Positions 41,024 through 52,830 of a DNA stretch of 64,000 bases are shown here, piece after piece. A program made the position numbers and the translations under genes. The DNA comes from Desulfotomaculum nigrificans DSM 574. Its GTDB lineage: Bacteria > Bacillota > Desulfotomaculia > Desulfotomaculales > Desulfotomaculaceae. Under the pieces are notes generated by a model, which was given only the letters and a program-made list of their open reading frames with translations, searched no databases and had not been told where the DNA came from. Each line of letters starts with the position of its first letter. Within the stretch, counting starts at the first letter, position 1. Location: contig NZ_KI912183.1 of assembly GCF_000189755.2 (NCBI RefSeq), forward strand, positions 684,257 through 748,256. The letters run 5' to 3'.

Positions 41024-41902
41024 TTAGGCCGCAGCCTTAACTTGCCGCTTACGCTGTTTTTGCATGCGTCGGAAATCATACCACAGCGGGCTGGCGTTAA
41101 AGATGGATGAGTAAGCACCACTAATAACCCCAATTAGCAGCAAGCCTACAAAGTTGTGAATGGTGCTGCCGCCCAGGAAGAACAGTGACACCAGTACAAA
41201 CACCACTGTCAGCACGGTGTTAATTGAACGGGCCATGGTCTGCCACAAGGCACCGTTAATCACATCAATTAGTTCCTCTTTTCTATGCAACCGCATGTTT
41301 TCACGAATCCTATCGAAGATAACGATGGTGTCGTTAATGGAATAACCAATGATGGTTAATACGGCAGCTACGAAAGTGCTGTCAATTTCAATTTGGAATA
41401 GGGAAGCTAAACCTACCATCACCAGTACGTCGTGCAACAAGGCCAGGATAGCGGCAATACCCTGCAGGAATTCAAAACGCCAGGTGATATAGATAATCAT
41501 CAAGACAGATGCTACCACCAGGGCCAGAATAGCCTTTTGAGTCAGTTCCTTACCAATTACCGGTCCCACCAACTCGTTACGCAGCATGGTAGCACCACCT
41601 AACTTTTGGCTGATACCATTAAAGGCTTTATCACTTTCCTCCTGGGAAAGTGCCCTGGTGCGAATAAGATAAGAATTATCTCCACTGCTCTGCACTTGGC
41701 TATCCTCTAACTTGTACTCTGTCAGGGCAGCCCGCACATCCTGCATTGAAGTAGGCTTGTTAAACTTTAACTCAATAATGTTACCACCGGTAAAATCAAT
41801 ACCCTTGTTTAAACCCTGGGTGGCCAGTGAAATGATACCTACAACAATAATGGCCAGGGAGATAATGTACCAAATTTTACGCAGTTTAATGATATGAAAC
41901 AT
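41024..41902 (-). CDS. secF: Protein translocase subunit SecF
   Basis: Membrane protein that helps SecYEG complete protein export using the proton/sodium gradient. 292 aa with six helices; the conserved GIDFTGGNIIELKF in the first periplasmic region and YSINDTIVIFDRIRENMR in helix 4-5. Lies 18 bases after secD. Confidence 0.96.
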   Translation of the reverse strand: MFHIIKLRKIWYIISLAIIVVGIISLATQGLNKGIDFTGGNIIELKFNKPTSMQDVRAALTEYKLEDSQVQSSGDNSYLIRTRALSQEESDKAFNGISQKLGGATMLRNELVGPVIGKELTQKAILALVVASVLMIIYITWRFEFLQGIAAILALLHDVLVMVGLASLFQIEIDSTFVAAVLTIIGYSINDTIVIFDRIRENMRLHRKEELIDVINGALWQTMARSINTVLTVVFVLVSLFFLGGSTIHNFVGLLLIGVISGAYSSIFNASPLWYDFRRMQKQRKRQVKAAA

Positions 41903-41920
41903 ATTCCTTCGTTACCCCCC

Positions 41921-43159
41921 TTACGCCCCATAAAGTTTGGTGTTCTTGATACCGGTATTGGCTGTGTTGTGCAGCATCCACCGGGTAAAGGAAATGGCTG
42001 TAAACATACTGGTCAAAATACCTACCGAAAGAGCCACAGCAAAGCTCTTAATTGGCCCGCTACCAAAGTAGAACAGCACGGCGGCGGCCAACAAAGTTGT
42101 CACGTTGGAGTCCAAGATGGCCACAAAGGCTCGTTTAAATCCGGCATCAATGGCTGAACGCAGGGTCTTGCCGGTTCTTAGCTCTTCTTTTAAACGTTCA
42201 AAAATAATTACGTTAGCGTCCACCGCCATACCCATGGACAGTATGAAGGCAGCAATTCCCGGCAGGGTCAACACCACATGCATGGCCGCATAAATAGCCA
42301 GTACAATCAAGGCATAAACCACCAGGGCAAAGTCAGCCACCAAGCCAGGCAACCGGTAGTAACCAAACATAAACAAGGCGATGGCAATCAAGCCAACGAT
42401 ACCAGCTTTCACAGACTTGTTCAGGGAGTCGGCACCCAAGCTGGGGCCAACAGTGCGTTTTTCAATAACATCTGTTTTCAGGGGCAGGGCACCGGACTTC
42501 AGCAGAACTGCAATAGTGTGAGCTTCATTTAGATCATGATAGCCGGTAATACGAGCTTTACCACCGGTGATGGGTTCTTGTACAGTTGGATTTTGTAAAA
42601 CCTTTCCGTCCAAGATAATCGCAATAGGTTTACCTACATTGGCGGTGGTGGCTTCAGCAAATTTCTTGGTACCTTCACTGTTAAATTCTAAATCAACTTC
42701 TATCTGACCGGTGGTAGGATCCTTACCCTCCACCGCGTTCTTTAAGTCAGCACCGGTTAAGATGGTTTTGCCATCCTGGGTCTTAAATTCCAAAAAGGCT
42801 GTTTTTACAATGTCTCGGACAGCTTGGTCGGGGTCTTTAATACCAGCCAGCTCCACAATCAGCCGGTTTTTGCCTTCCTGTTGAATAATTGGCTCGGAAA
42901 CACCGAAGGCGTTTACCCGGCGCTCAATAACTTCTTTGAGCTGCTTCATAGTATCGTCATTCACTTTAGCCTGCGGGGTATCCTTAGCTTCCAGGGTCAC
43001 ATGAACCCCACCCTGCAGGTCCAATCCCAAGGGGATACCCTTGGTTAACGGTAGCCATTTTACATTCGGGAAGACGGGTTGTACACTAAATACTGCGATA
43101 ACCGCAACAGCAGCAATAACTGCGAACAGTTTAAGGACGCTGCCCCATTTCATCTCCAA
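41921..43159 (-). CDS. secD: Protein translocase subunit SecD
   Basis: Partner of SecF in the SecDF export motor. 412 aa; GIPLGLDLQGGVHVTLEA in the first part, a large extracytoplasmic domain, then the RND-type membrane block with FILSMGMAVDANVIIFERL. Located upstream of secF and downstream of the HD-domain gene and yajC, as in many Clostridia. Confidence 0.96.
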   Translation of the reverse strand: MEMKWGSVLKLFAVIAAVAVIAVFSVQPVFPNVKWLPLTKGIPLGLDLQGGVHVTLEAKDTPQAKVNDDTMKQLKEVIERRVNAFGVSEPIIQQEGKNRLIVELAGIKDPDQAVRDIVKTAFLEFKTQDGKTILTGADLKNAVEGKDPTTGQIEVDLEFNSEGTKKFAEATTANVGKPIAIILDGKVLQNPTVQEPITGGKARITGYHDLNEAHTIAVLLKSGALPLKTDVIEKRTVGPSLGADSLNKSVKAGIVGLIAIALFMFGYYRLPGLVADFALVVYALIVLAIYAAMHVVLTLPGIAAFILSMGMAVDANVIIFERLKEELRTGKTLRSAIDAGFKRAFVAILDSNVTTLLAAAVLFYFGSGPIKSFAVALSVGILTSMFTAISFTRWMLHNTANTGIKNTKLYGA

Positions 43160-43241
43160 ATTTCCCCCTTTATATACTGCAAATAAACAAAATTAATTAT
43201 ATACCCGCAAAATCAGCCTGTCAATTAAGCTATTTCTCTCT

Positions 43242-43904
43242 TTAGAGCAATTTTGCGCCGTTGATTACCAGCTCAAAGTTACAGCCAAGGTAGTTAGCTG
43301 CCCGCCGACAGAGCATCATTCTGGTAAGGAATATTTCAAAGTACTCCATTACTGGACATATCTCAATATCTATGTTTAATTCCATTGTTATGGTGTGCTG
43401 GTCATCATTGACAAAAACAAAAGCGTGAGAGGCTGCGTAATTAACCCGGTCATGGATGTCAAAGGTGGCAAAGTCACGGTTACGCACCCGGGACCGATGC
43501 ACATCCGACTTGTCAGCCACAATCAGCGCAGCGGAAACAGGATTTACCGGATAACCATACTGCTCTTCGTGGTTGGCAATGGCAGAAACCACCGTACAGA
43601 CTTCATCCGGAGGCATGCCCATGTTTAACAATATGTTAAATGCAATATTGGCTCCGGAGATACCGTGATCGTTACGACTAATGACATTACCGATATCATG
43701 CAGGTAGCCGGCTATAGCGGCCAATTCACATTCTCTATGGGAGTAGCCCAGTTTTTCCAAAATATTCCGAGCAATGCTGGAAACCAGATTAATATGCCGA
43801 TAGCTGTGTTCAGTGAAGCCCATCACACCCAAGTACTCGTTTCCCTTGCGAATACAGGCATCAACCACCGGGTTGGCTTTTACGTCTTCCAGGGTTATGC
43901 TCAT
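43242..43904 (-). CDS. HD-domain phosphohydrolase
   Basis: 220 aa. Metal-binding HD motif at AIAGYLHDIGNVIS (about residues 64-77) with an upstream His in MGFTEHSYRHIN and a later VVSAIANHEEQYG; ADKSDVHRSRVRN follows. The fold predicts a metal-dependent phosphohydrolase; substrate unknown. Located between yajC and secD, a common spot for it in Clostridia. Confidence 0.88.
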   Translation of the reverse strand: MSITLEDVKANPVVDACIRKGNEYLGVMGFTEHSYRHINLVSSIARNILEKLGYSHRECELAAIAGYLHDIGNVISRNDHGISGANIAFNILLNMGMPPDEVCTVVSAIANHEEQYGYPVNPVSAALIVADKSDVHRSRVRNRDFATFDIHDRVNYAASHAFVFVNDDQHTITMELNIDIEICPVMEYFEIFLTRMMLCRRAANYLGCNFELVINGAKLL

Positions 43905-43946
43905 AATGACCCACTCCTATATGTAAGGTAAGAACTATGATTAAAA

Positions 43947-43968
43947 GGAGTAGGACTTCGCCTACTCC
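43947..43968 (-). terminator. Terminator after yajC
   Basis: Perfect eight-base stem GGAGTAGG / CCTACTCC with a six-base loop, followed on the minus strand by TTTTAATC. Confidence 0.82.
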
Positions 43969-44007
43969 GCAAGATAATTTTTTACTTGTGGCATAAAAAT
44001 ATTATGG

Positions 44008-44292
44008 TTAAGCTTCATCGCTCTTCTTCTCGGTCACCTGAGAGATGGCGTTCTTTAATATCTCAATATGCACTTTATCCGCCACTCTTAAGATAACGGT
44101 ATTTTCCTTAATCTTAATTATAGAACCGAGAAGACCTCCCACAGTGATGATATTATCGCCCACTTTGAGAGCATTAATCATGGCCGCATGCTGTTTCTGG
44201 CGCTTTTGCTGCGGTCTAATCATTAAGAAATAAAGAATGGCAAACAGCGCCACCAGATAAATAATCATACCTGCGCTTCCTTGTAAATTCAA
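44008..44292 (-). CDS. yajC: Preprotein translocase accessory subunit YajC
   Basis: 94 aa with one N-terminal helix (MIIYLVALFAILYFLMIRPQ) followed by the conserved RPQQKRQKQHAAMINALKVG and DNIITVGGLLG. Acts with SecDF. Starts with TTG after AGGAGGGG. Downstream of tgt, as usual. Confidence 0.95.
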   Translation of the reverse strand: MNLQGSAGMIIYLVALFAILYFLMIRPQQKRQKQHAAMINALKVGDNIITVGGLLGSIIKIKENTVILRVADKVHIEILKNAISQVTEKKSDEA

Positions 44293-44372
44293 ACTCTAAC
44301 CCCTCCTTTCCGCTTGGTGATAATAACAAATTCTTCCTGACGACAAACTTTCCCTGCCAGCCATAAGAAAAT

Positions 44373-46519
<2,147 letters not shown>

Positions 46520-46541
46520 GTTTCAAATACTCCTTCATTTT

Positions 46542-47963
46542 TTATCGTCCGTAATTTGGTACAATATCTACACCTGTGTAATAGTATTGCAAAATTTGCC
46601 GGTAGTTATAACCCTGTTCAGCCATACCCCGGGCACCATACTGGGACATACCTAAACCATGCCCCCAGCCACTGCCGGTAATGGTTATAGCAGTTAGATT
46701 ACCTGCTTCATCCCTTTGCTGTTCCCAGGTAAACAGGGAACTTTTTAGTCCCAATACCACTCTCACCCGGTCCGCATTGGCCACCTCCACCGTTAACGGA
46801 CTACCGTCCAACCCCAGGCCGTTAATTCTCATGGCCTTGACCCTAGCTCCGGAGGAAGTCCGGGCTACTTCTTCCAGTGCCTGTACCTGGCCGAACTGCT
46901 GTTGGTAACCCAATTGAGCTAACCCCTGGTTAACCCGATTAGTTAGTTGGTCAACAGTATTGTAAACCACCCAATTATAGTGTTTATCATTTTTATCGTA
47001 GGGGTCTTCTTTCCACCTTAAATAAGGTACGTAATTCTTCCATACATCCTCACTGTTATCAGTAAAGCCACCGCTGGAAGAGAAAAATACTGCATCAATC
47101 AACTGGCCCTGGTATGTAATAACTTCTCCGGCAGTTTCTTGAACGGCCCGGTTGGCCATCGGTGACTCCGCATCGTAACCACCGTAAACCTGGCTGGCAT
47201 CAGTGGGTGCTAAATCAAAATCCATATTTTTATTGTTTAGGGCAGCCCTTAATGCGTAGGTACGGGCCGCCAAGGCTTGGGCCTTAAGGGCCTCCAACCC
47301 GAAGGAAACCGGCATTTCACTGGGTACCACACCATAGAGGTATTCCTCTACCGGCAGTTCGTTAATGGCTACTAACTGACCGGTGTTGCTAATTTTAAAT
47401 TCCATATCTCCCCGGTAGCGTTTGGTATTACCGGGACCTTCCAGGGTGATCAATGCCAATTCACTGTTACCTGCGGTCATTGGCTGCACGCCACTGGCTG
47501 ATCTGACCTGGTACTTGCTTAAATCAGTTCCCAGGTTGGTAACTTTTCCGTCACCGGATAAAGCAGCCAGATTTGATCCGTTACTGCTGATGGTGGTAAC
47601 CGCAGACAGAATGCTAACTGGAGTGGCGGTGGCACCCTGCACTACCAGCGGATCGTTAAATTCACCGGCAGGTTCACCGTTTTTGGTCAGCACCATTCGG
47701 TTATTGTTCACAGTTAATTCCCAGCGTTCCCCTGGTTTAAGGTTAGCGATTATCTCGCCGGAATTTTTGTTAATTAACTGGTATTTACCGGTGGTTTTAA
47801 AGGCTAGCTTGTCCGCATTAGTAATTAGTCCAACCCTGACCCTATGGGTTTCGGCCTGGGCTGTTTTGGCATATAAGCTACTGGTTAGTTGAAATATCAA
47901 TAGCAATGCCATCACCGGTATAAAAAAAGTAACAAAAACACTGTGCCGCAAGTTGCCCACCAC
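46542..47963 (-). CDS. SpoIID/LytB-domain cell wall protein
   Basis: 473 aa. A signal/anchor helix at residues ~10-30 (VFVTFFIPVMALLLIFQL), an N-terminal beta-rich region, and a C-terminal SpoIID domain: YLYGVVPSEMPVSFGLEALK, AQALAARTYALRAA and GSGWGHGLGMSQYGARGMAE. SpoIID is a lytic transglycosylase acting during engulfment; this is likely a paralogue rather than spoIID itself, because of its position beside queA. Starts with GTG after GGAGG. Confidence 0.9.
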   Translation of the reverse strand: MVGNLRHSVFVTFFIPVMALLLIFQLTSSLYAKTAQAETHRVRVGLITNADKLAFKTTGKYQLINKNSGEIIANLKPGERWELTVNNNRMVLTKNGEPAGEFNDPLVVQGATATPVSILSAVTTISSNGSNLAALSGDGKVTNLGTDLSKYQVRSASGVQPMTAGNSELALITLEGPGNTKRYRGDMEFKISNTGQLVAINELPVEEYLYGVVPSEMPVSFGLEALKAQALAARTYALRAALNNKNMDFDLAPTDASQVYGGYDAESPMANRAVQETAGEVITYQGQLIDAVFFSSSGGFTDNSEDVWKNYVPYLRWKEDPYDKNDKHYNWVVYNTVDQLTNRVNQGLAQLGYQQQFGQVQALEEVARTSSGARVKAMRINGLGLDGSPLTVEVANADRVRVVLGLKSSLFTWEQQRDEAGNLTAITITGSGWGHGLGMSQYGARGMAEQGYNYRQILQYYYTGVDIVPNYGR

Positions 47964-48048
47964 GTTACCTCCTGCCTAGACGTGATTAACCCAGGTATAA
48001 TTCGACAGGTTGGGCAAAATTCCTGCTTCTGCATCCAGTCAAAATAAA

Positions 48049-48071
48049 AAGTACCCCATTAAGAGGTACTT
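48049..48071 (-). terminator. Terminator after the DUF2905 gene
   Basis: Stem AAGTACC / GGTACTT with a nine-base loop, followed on the minus strand by TTTATTTTG. Confidence 0.75.
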
Positions 48072-48080
48072 GAAAAGTTT

Positions 48081-48305
48081 TTACCTTCTAAAAATAACGT
48101 TTAAGATAACTGTCAAAAGAATGCTTAGCAGAATGGACGTTACCACCGGGAAGTAAAAAGTAAAATTTCCCCTTTGTACAAAAATATCACCGGGCAAACG
48201 CCCAATACCAGGCAGCTTGCCTGCCAGCAGCAGGATACCACCAATTAATGCCATAAACAGGCCAAAGAAAATAAGCATTTTACCCATTGATGCTAGGGGT
48301 GCCAC
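48081..48305 (-). CDS. DUF2905 small membrane protein
   Basis: 74 aa with two helices (MLIFFGLFMALIGGILLLAG and FPVVTSILLSILLTVILNV) joined by the conserved GRLPGDIFVQRGNFTFYFP. Function unknown. Starts with GTG directly after the queH stop, so it is co-transcribed with queH. Confidence 0.88.
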   Translation of the reverse strand: MAPLASMGKMLIFFGLFMALIGGILLLAGKLPGIGRLPGDIFVQRGNFTFYFPVVTSILLSILLTVILNVIFRR

Positions 48306-48872
48306 TTATTTTCCCTCCTTACTGCGGTCGGAACTTTTAGTCGGCCGGTAATATCTGTCCCGCTCACTGTAAATGCAACCACAATATTGTTGGCGGTACA
48401 TGGCTAACTCTTTTGATCTTATAGTCGCCTCTTTAAAACCCGACCGAAAATCCTGGTAGTAAAAGGGTACACCATATTGTTCCCCCAGGTTCTCCCCGAT
48501 TTCCCTAATCAAGTCATGTTTCTGGAAAGGACTAACCAGCAAAGTGGTGGTAAAAGCATCAAAATTTCCTTTCCGGGCCACCTGGACAGTTTTCCTTAGC
48601 CGCATGTTATAGCACATTTGGCAGCGCCGGGCTTCCCGGTGCACCACTTCCTGCAGGTATTCGTCCAGTCTATATTCATCGTCAAATATGACTTTCCAGT
48701 TTTGCTGCTGGGCATACTGTTCCAATTGATCCCGCCGTTTTCTAAACTCGGTATAGGGGTGAATATTGGGGTTGTAAAATAACCCGTATACTTCCCAGCC
48801 CTGGTCTCGCAGGCTATCCAGAGGGTAAATGGAGCAGGGACCACAGCAGGCATGCAACAGTATTTTCTTCAT
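48306..48872 (-). CDS. queH: Epoxyqueuosine reductase QueH
   Basis: Reduces epoxyqueuosine to queuosine in tRNA; non-cobalamin alternative to QueG. 188 aa (DUF208) with the cysteine motifs HACCGPCSIYPLD at the N-terminus, CQMCYNMRL and QQYCGCIYSERDRYY, which bind an Fe-S cluster. Completes the queuosine path with queA and tgt nearby. Confidence 0.95.
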   Translation of the reverse strand: MKKILLHACCGPCSIYPLDSLRDQGWEVYGLFYNPNIHPYTEFRKRRDQLEQYAQQQNWKVIFDDEYRLDEYLQEVVHREARRCQMCYNMRLRKTVQVARKGNFDAFTTTLLVSPFQKHDLIREIGENLGEQYGVPFYYQDFRSGFKEATIRSKELAMYRQQYCGCIYSERDRYYRPTKSSDRSKEGK

Positions 48873-48986
48873 AATTTCTCCCTTACCTTAGTAGTTTAGA
48901 TGTTACCCTTTGATTATACCCTATTATTTAATATATTACCAAACTGCATTATTAACATTATTCAATTAATTATATTATAGTCAGGG

Positions 48987-50021
48987 CTAAAACAATTTTT
49001 GCTGGGAGTTATCTCCCTCTGCATCGTTTTTCAGGGGAATGCCAAGGTGCCGATAAGCCTGGGGTGTAACCACCCGGCCCCGGGGTGTTCTGGCGATAAA
49101 TCCCAGTTGCATCAGAAAGGGCTCCAACACATCCTCAACGGTATCGGGCTCCTCACTGGTGGCAGCGGCAATGGTATCCAATCCCACCGGCCCACCGTTA
49201 AATTTCTCAATGATGGTATACAATAAACGCCGGTCGGTTTGATCCATCCCCAATGGATCCACCTCGAAGAACTCCAGGGCCTCGGCCGCCACCTCGGCGG
49301 TAATTTCCCCTTGAGCCTTAACCTGAGCATAATCACGTACACGTTTTAGCAACCGGTTGGCCACCCTAGGCGTCCCCCGGGAACGCCGGGCTATTTCCGC
49401 CGCCCCGGACTTTTCAATGGATACATTAAGAATGCGGGCAGCCCGTAAAACTATCTCCGTTAGTTCCTCGGCGGAATAGAATTCCAGCCGGCTGATAATA
49501 CCAAAGCGATCCCGCAAGGGAGAAGCCAGCATACCAGCCCTGGTGGTGGCTCCAATCAGGGTAAATTTAGGTAAATCTAAGCGGATGGAGCGGGCGCCGG
49601 GACCCTTCCCCAACACAATGTCCAGGGCATAATCCTCCATTGCCGGGTAAAGTATCTCCTCCACTGCCCGACTTAACCGGTGAATCTCGTCAATAAATAA
49701 TATATCTCCTTCGGACAGATTGGTCAGTATAGCTGCCAGGTCACCCTGTCTTTCAATGGCCGGCCCGGAGGTGACACGAATGTTAACCCCCATTTCGTTA
49801 GCGATGATATTGCTGAGGGTGGTCTTCCCCAACCCCGGCGGGCCAAAAAGCAACACATGGTCCAGGGCTTCACCTCGCTGCCGGGCTGCCTCTACGAAAA
49901 TGGCAATGGTTTCCTTGGCCTTTTGTTGTCCGATATATTCCTTTAGCCTTTTGGGTCGCAGACTTCTCTCTATGTCATTGTCCTCTGTTTGAGCTACTGC
50001 CGATACAAGTCTCTCCGTCAT
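48987..50021 (-). CDS. ruvB: Holliday junction branch migration ATPase RuvB
   Basis: AAA+ motor for branch migration. ~344 aa; Walker [20 protein letters not shown], Walker [13 protein letters not shown], sensor [12 protein letters not shown] at 50021 with GGAGG five bases upstream is preferred to GTG at 50027. Forms a ruvC-ruvA-ruvB operon. Confidence 0.97.
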   Translation of the reverse strand: MTERLVSAVAQTEDNDIERSLRPKRLKEYIGQQKAKETIAIFVEAARQRGEALDHVLLFGPPGLGKTTLSNIIANEMGVNIRVTSGPAIERQGDLAAILTNLSEGDILFIDEIHRLSRAVEEILYPAMEDYALDIVLGKGPGARSIRLDLPKFTLIGATTRAGMLASPLRDRFGIISRLEFYSAEELTEIVLRAARILNVSIEKSGAAEIARRSRGTPRVANRLLKRVRDYAQVKAQGEITAEVAAEALEFFEVDPLGMDQTDRRLLYTIIEKFNGGPVGLDTIAAATSEEPDTVEDVLEPFLMQLGFIARTPRGRVVTPQAYRHLGIPLKNDAEGDNSQQKLF

Positions 50022-50033
50022 AGGCACCTCCGG

Positions 50034-50633
50034 TTATTTGGCCGGGGCCAGTTCTTTTAAGGCCGCCTTAATTAAGGCAGAAACGTCACCAGTCAAACCT
50101 AAACCCATGGCCTGGCGCACAGCCTCCCTAGCCTCATTTTGGGCATATCCCAGTGATAACAGGGCCACCACAGCATCGTCCTCAATTCTGCCCGGTGCCG
50201 GCGTTATTGTTTCTGATGGTTCCGGCAGAGCAGCCGGTCCCCGCAATTTATCCTTAAGTTCCAGCATAATACGCTGAGCAGTTTTTTTGCCCACGCCCGG
50301 TACTTTAACCAGTTGGTTAACATTACCGCTGGCGATAATACCTTTGAAAACCCCCGGTGGCAAATGAGCAACCACCGCCAGGGCCACCTTGGGCCCCACC
50401 CCAGCCACATCTAACAGCGCCAGAAAACACTCCAGCTCCTCTTCCTGTAAAAAGCCATAAATCTGGATACCGTCTTCCCTTACCGCCATGTGGGTATAAA
50501 ATTGTACCTCCTGTCCGGTTGACGGCAGTTTGGTCATAGCCGGAATGTATAATCGGTAGCCAATGCCATTCACGTCTACTACTACCCACCCGGCCCCAAT
50601 GTAAGCAAGTTTCCCTTTAATATAGGCAATCAT
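50034..50633 (-). CDS. ruvA: Holliday junction-binding protein RuvA
   Basis: Tetrameric junction-binding partner of RuvB. ~199 aa from [18 protein letters not shown] at 50633. OB-fold, then helix-hairpin-helix segments ([37 protein letters not shown]) and a flexible linker before domain III ([18 protein letters not shown]). Overlaps the ruvC stop region by four bases. Confidence 0.96.
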   Translation of the reverse strand: MIAYIKGKLAYIGAGWVVVDVNGIGYRLYIPAMTKLPSTGQEVQFYTHMAVREDGIQIYGFLQEEELECFLALLDVAGVGPKVALAVVAHLPPGVFKGIIASGNVNQLVKVPGVGKKTAQRIMLELKDKLRGPAALPEPSETITPAPGRIEDDAVVALLSLGYAQNEAREAVRQAMGLGLTGDVSALIKAALKELAPAK

Positions 50634-51121
50634 CTTAAAAATCCTCCCGGTGATGAACTCCAGTGGGCATGGCAAATAGCCACCGCCAAGGCATCAGCCA
50701 CATCATCAGGCTTAGGCACCTCTGGCAGGGATAGTAAAGTTTTAACCATAAACTGCACCTGTTGTTTATCAGCTTTACCATAACCGGTTACCGCCTGTTT
50801 CACTTGCAGTGGGGTATATTCAGCCACCGGAATGCCGGCATTGGCCCCGGCCAACAGGGCAACGCCCCGGGCGTGCCCCACAGCCAGGGCAGTACGGACA
50901 TTTTTGTTAAAAAACAGTTCCTCCACCGCCATATATTGAGGTTGGTATTTAGCAATTATCCGATTAATTTCCTGGTACAAATTCTTTAATCGTAAATCCA
51001 ACGATAATTCAGGACCAGTCCGTAAACAGTTATAGTCCACCGGCTTATAACTGTTACCTTTAAACTCCAGCACACCATAACCGGTAATAGCCGTACCAGG
51101 GTCAATACCTAAAATAATCAT
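50630..51121 (-). CDS. ruvC: Crossover junction endodeoxyribonuclease RuvC
   Basis: Resolves Holliday junctions. 163 aa from [20 protein letters not shown] (ATG at 51121); catalytic acidic residues in [12 protein letters not shown] and the C-terminal [15 protein letters not shown]. The frame is open to 51184, but the upstream part lacks homology. Confidence 0.96.
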   Translation of the reverse strand: MIILGIDPGTAITGYGVLEFKGNSYKPVDYNCLRTGPELSLDLRLKNLYQEINRIIAKYQPQYMAVEELFFNKNVRTALAVGHARGVALLAGANAGIPVAEYTPLQVKQAVTGYGKADKQQVQFMVKTLLSLPEVPKPDDVADALAVAICHAHWSSSPGGFLR

Positions 51122-51210
51122 TATGTACCCCCAGTTTTTTTCCACTGGCAATATTATACTACAAACTACTGTTCTGGTGGGCAATGATTTACTGCGGTTA
51201 CAAAATAAAA

Positions 51211-51236
51211 GTAACCCGTAATCCAGACCGGGCTAC
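51211..51236 (-). terminator. Terminator after the BofC-like gene
   Basis: GTAGCCCG pairs with CGGGTTAC (one mismatch) around a ten-base loop, followed on the minus strand by TTTTATTTT. Confidence 0.75.
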
Positions 51237-51860
51237 CTAATACTGCATTTCATCCAGATTTTCTAAAATTGCATTTAATGCATCTTCATTGGCAAATTCC
51301 AACTCGCTCCTCAGCTGGGCCTGGGTTTCCGGAGTCATCTGTGAAAAATTACTGGCCTGCTGAAGTTTTACTTGAAATTCAGCGGACAAACTCTGAATAG
51401 GAATAGCGTCCTCCACCTTTAAAAGTTTTTGGTCATAACCAATGGGGCCTTGAAACACGGCCAGTTTTTCCTTGTATATCCCCAGGTGTCTTAAGGATCT
51501 GTGATAACTGCAAAAGTCATCCACTTTCCGCCGGGCTATCACTTCTCCTTTTTTAATATCTACAGTGTAACCCAAGTCGGTATATTTGGCCTTCAGATCA
51601 CTTGCTTTTACATTATCGTTATCAATAGATTTTCTGGCCATTTCCTCAATATCGCCGCAAATATATACATTTTGCTCTTTTATAACTGTGTTTTGCGCCA
51701 GGGACGGTGCCACCTGCTGGGCAATTACCCTTAAAAAATCCATATGCAGGCGGGTATCATTGGCAAAAACCTGCCCTCCCATCATCACCGCGCCGGTCAG
51801 GATAAGGGCCAAAACCCCTCCCAAACTAAACCAGAACAGCCTACTGAACAAACTAACCAC
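51237..51860 (-). CDS. BofC-like protein (sporulation intramembrane protease regulator)
   Basis: 207 aa with a signal/anchor helix at residues ~7-30 (LFWFSLGGVLALILTGAVMM). The C-terminal part YHRSLRHLGIYKEKLAVFQG then LLKVEDAIPIQSL follows the BofC C-terminal domain. In Bacillus, BofC in the intermembrane space restrains SpoIVB signalling for sigma-K activation. The first ~110 residues match less well. GTG start after AAGGGG. Lies between yebC and ruvC. Confidence 0.7.
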   Translation of the reverse strand: MVSLFSRLFWFSLGGVLALILTGAVMMGGQVFANDTRLHMDFLRVIAQQVAPSLAQNTVIKEQNVYICGDIEEMARKSIDNDNVKASDLKAKYTDLGYTVDIKKGEVIARRKVDDFCSYHRSLRHLGIYKEKLAVFQGPIGYDQKLLKVEDAIPIQSLSAEFQVKLQQASNFSQMTPETQAQLRSELEFANEDALNAILENLDEMQY

Positions 51861-51930
51861 CCCTTTTGGTTGGCTAGTATTTCCAATTAGGCCAGCTTTA
51901 TATACATTTAATACATTTTAAACAAACTTA

Positions 51931-51950
51931 AGACCGGGCCAACCCGGTCT
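51931..51950 (-). terminator. Terminator after yebC
   Basis: Perfect eight-base stem AGACCGGG / CCCGGTCT with a four-base loop, followed on the minus strand by TAAGTTTGTTT. Confidence 0.75.
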
Positions 51951-51951
51951 C

Positions 51952-52686
51952 CTACTCATCATCGCTTTCAAAATTAGTGTAAACTTCCTGAACGTCATCG
52001 TTATCTTCCAGTAAATCAATCATTTTTTGCATCTTTTCAGCTTCTTCACCCTGTAGCTTGACCGTGGTGTCAGGCACCATACTCAATTCTGCATCGGCCA
52101 CCGGAATTCCTTGTTCCACCAGGGCAGAGCGTACCTTTTCAAAATCCTGGGGGGCGGTGGTGATTTCAAAACTGTCTTCTTCCACCTTAATATCCTCAGC
52201 TCCCGCCTCCAGCGCCAGCAGCATTAGATCATCCTCACTAATGTTAGTTTCGGAACGATCCACTATGATTACGCCTTTTTCCTTAAACATCCAGCTAACG
52301 CAACCAGTTTCACCTAGATTGCCGCCATGTTTTGAAAAAATATGCCTAACTTCCCCGGCAGTACGGTTCCGGTTGTCAGTGGCCACTTTAAGTAAAATAG
52401 CTACCCCGCCTGGGCCATAACCTTCATAATAAAACTCATCAAAATTAGTACCTTCACCACCACCGGCACCCTTTTGAATGGCTCGCTGAATATTTTCATT
52501 AGGAATATTGGCTGCCTTGGCCTTTTCTATGGCTGTTTTAAGACGCATATTGCCACTGGGATCCGGGCCACCAATCCTGGTGGCAATAATAATTTCTTTG
52601 GACAGTCTGGTAAAAATTTTGCCCCTTTGGGCATCTATCTTTGCTTTTTTACGTTTTATAGTTGCCCACTTAGAGTGTCCTGACAT
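51952..52686 (-). CDS. yebC: YebC/PmpR-family protein (translation/transcription factor TACO1 type)
   Basis: 244 aa with the hallmark N-terminus MSGHSKWATIKRKKAKIDAQ and the middle motif YEGYGPGGVAILLKVATDN. Family members were described as transcription regulators; recent work links them to ribosome stalling at proline stretches. Upstream of ruvCAB as in many bacteria. Confidence 0.95.
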   Translation of the reverse strand: MSGHSKWATIKRKKAKIDAQRGKIFTRLSKEIIIATRIGGPDPSGNMRLKTAIEKAKAANIPNENIQRAIQKGAGGGEGTNFDEFYYEGYGPGGVAILLKVATDNRNRTAGEVRHIFSKHGGNLGETGCVSWMFKEKGVIIVDRSETNISEDDLMLLALEAGAEDIKVEEDSFEITTAPQDFEKVRSALVEQGIPVADAELSMVPDTTVKLQGEEAEKMQKMIDLLEDNDDVQEVYTNFESDDE

Positions 52687-52830
52687 AAAACGAGAAACCT
52701 TCCCTTCATTAAAAACTACAACATAAAAAAATTACAAACACAAAACTGCTGTGTATTATTTCTGTGGCCAAGGGTTATGACCAAACAGAAAAGACAGCAG
52801 CATCTTATGATATCTCTGATGAAAAATCCT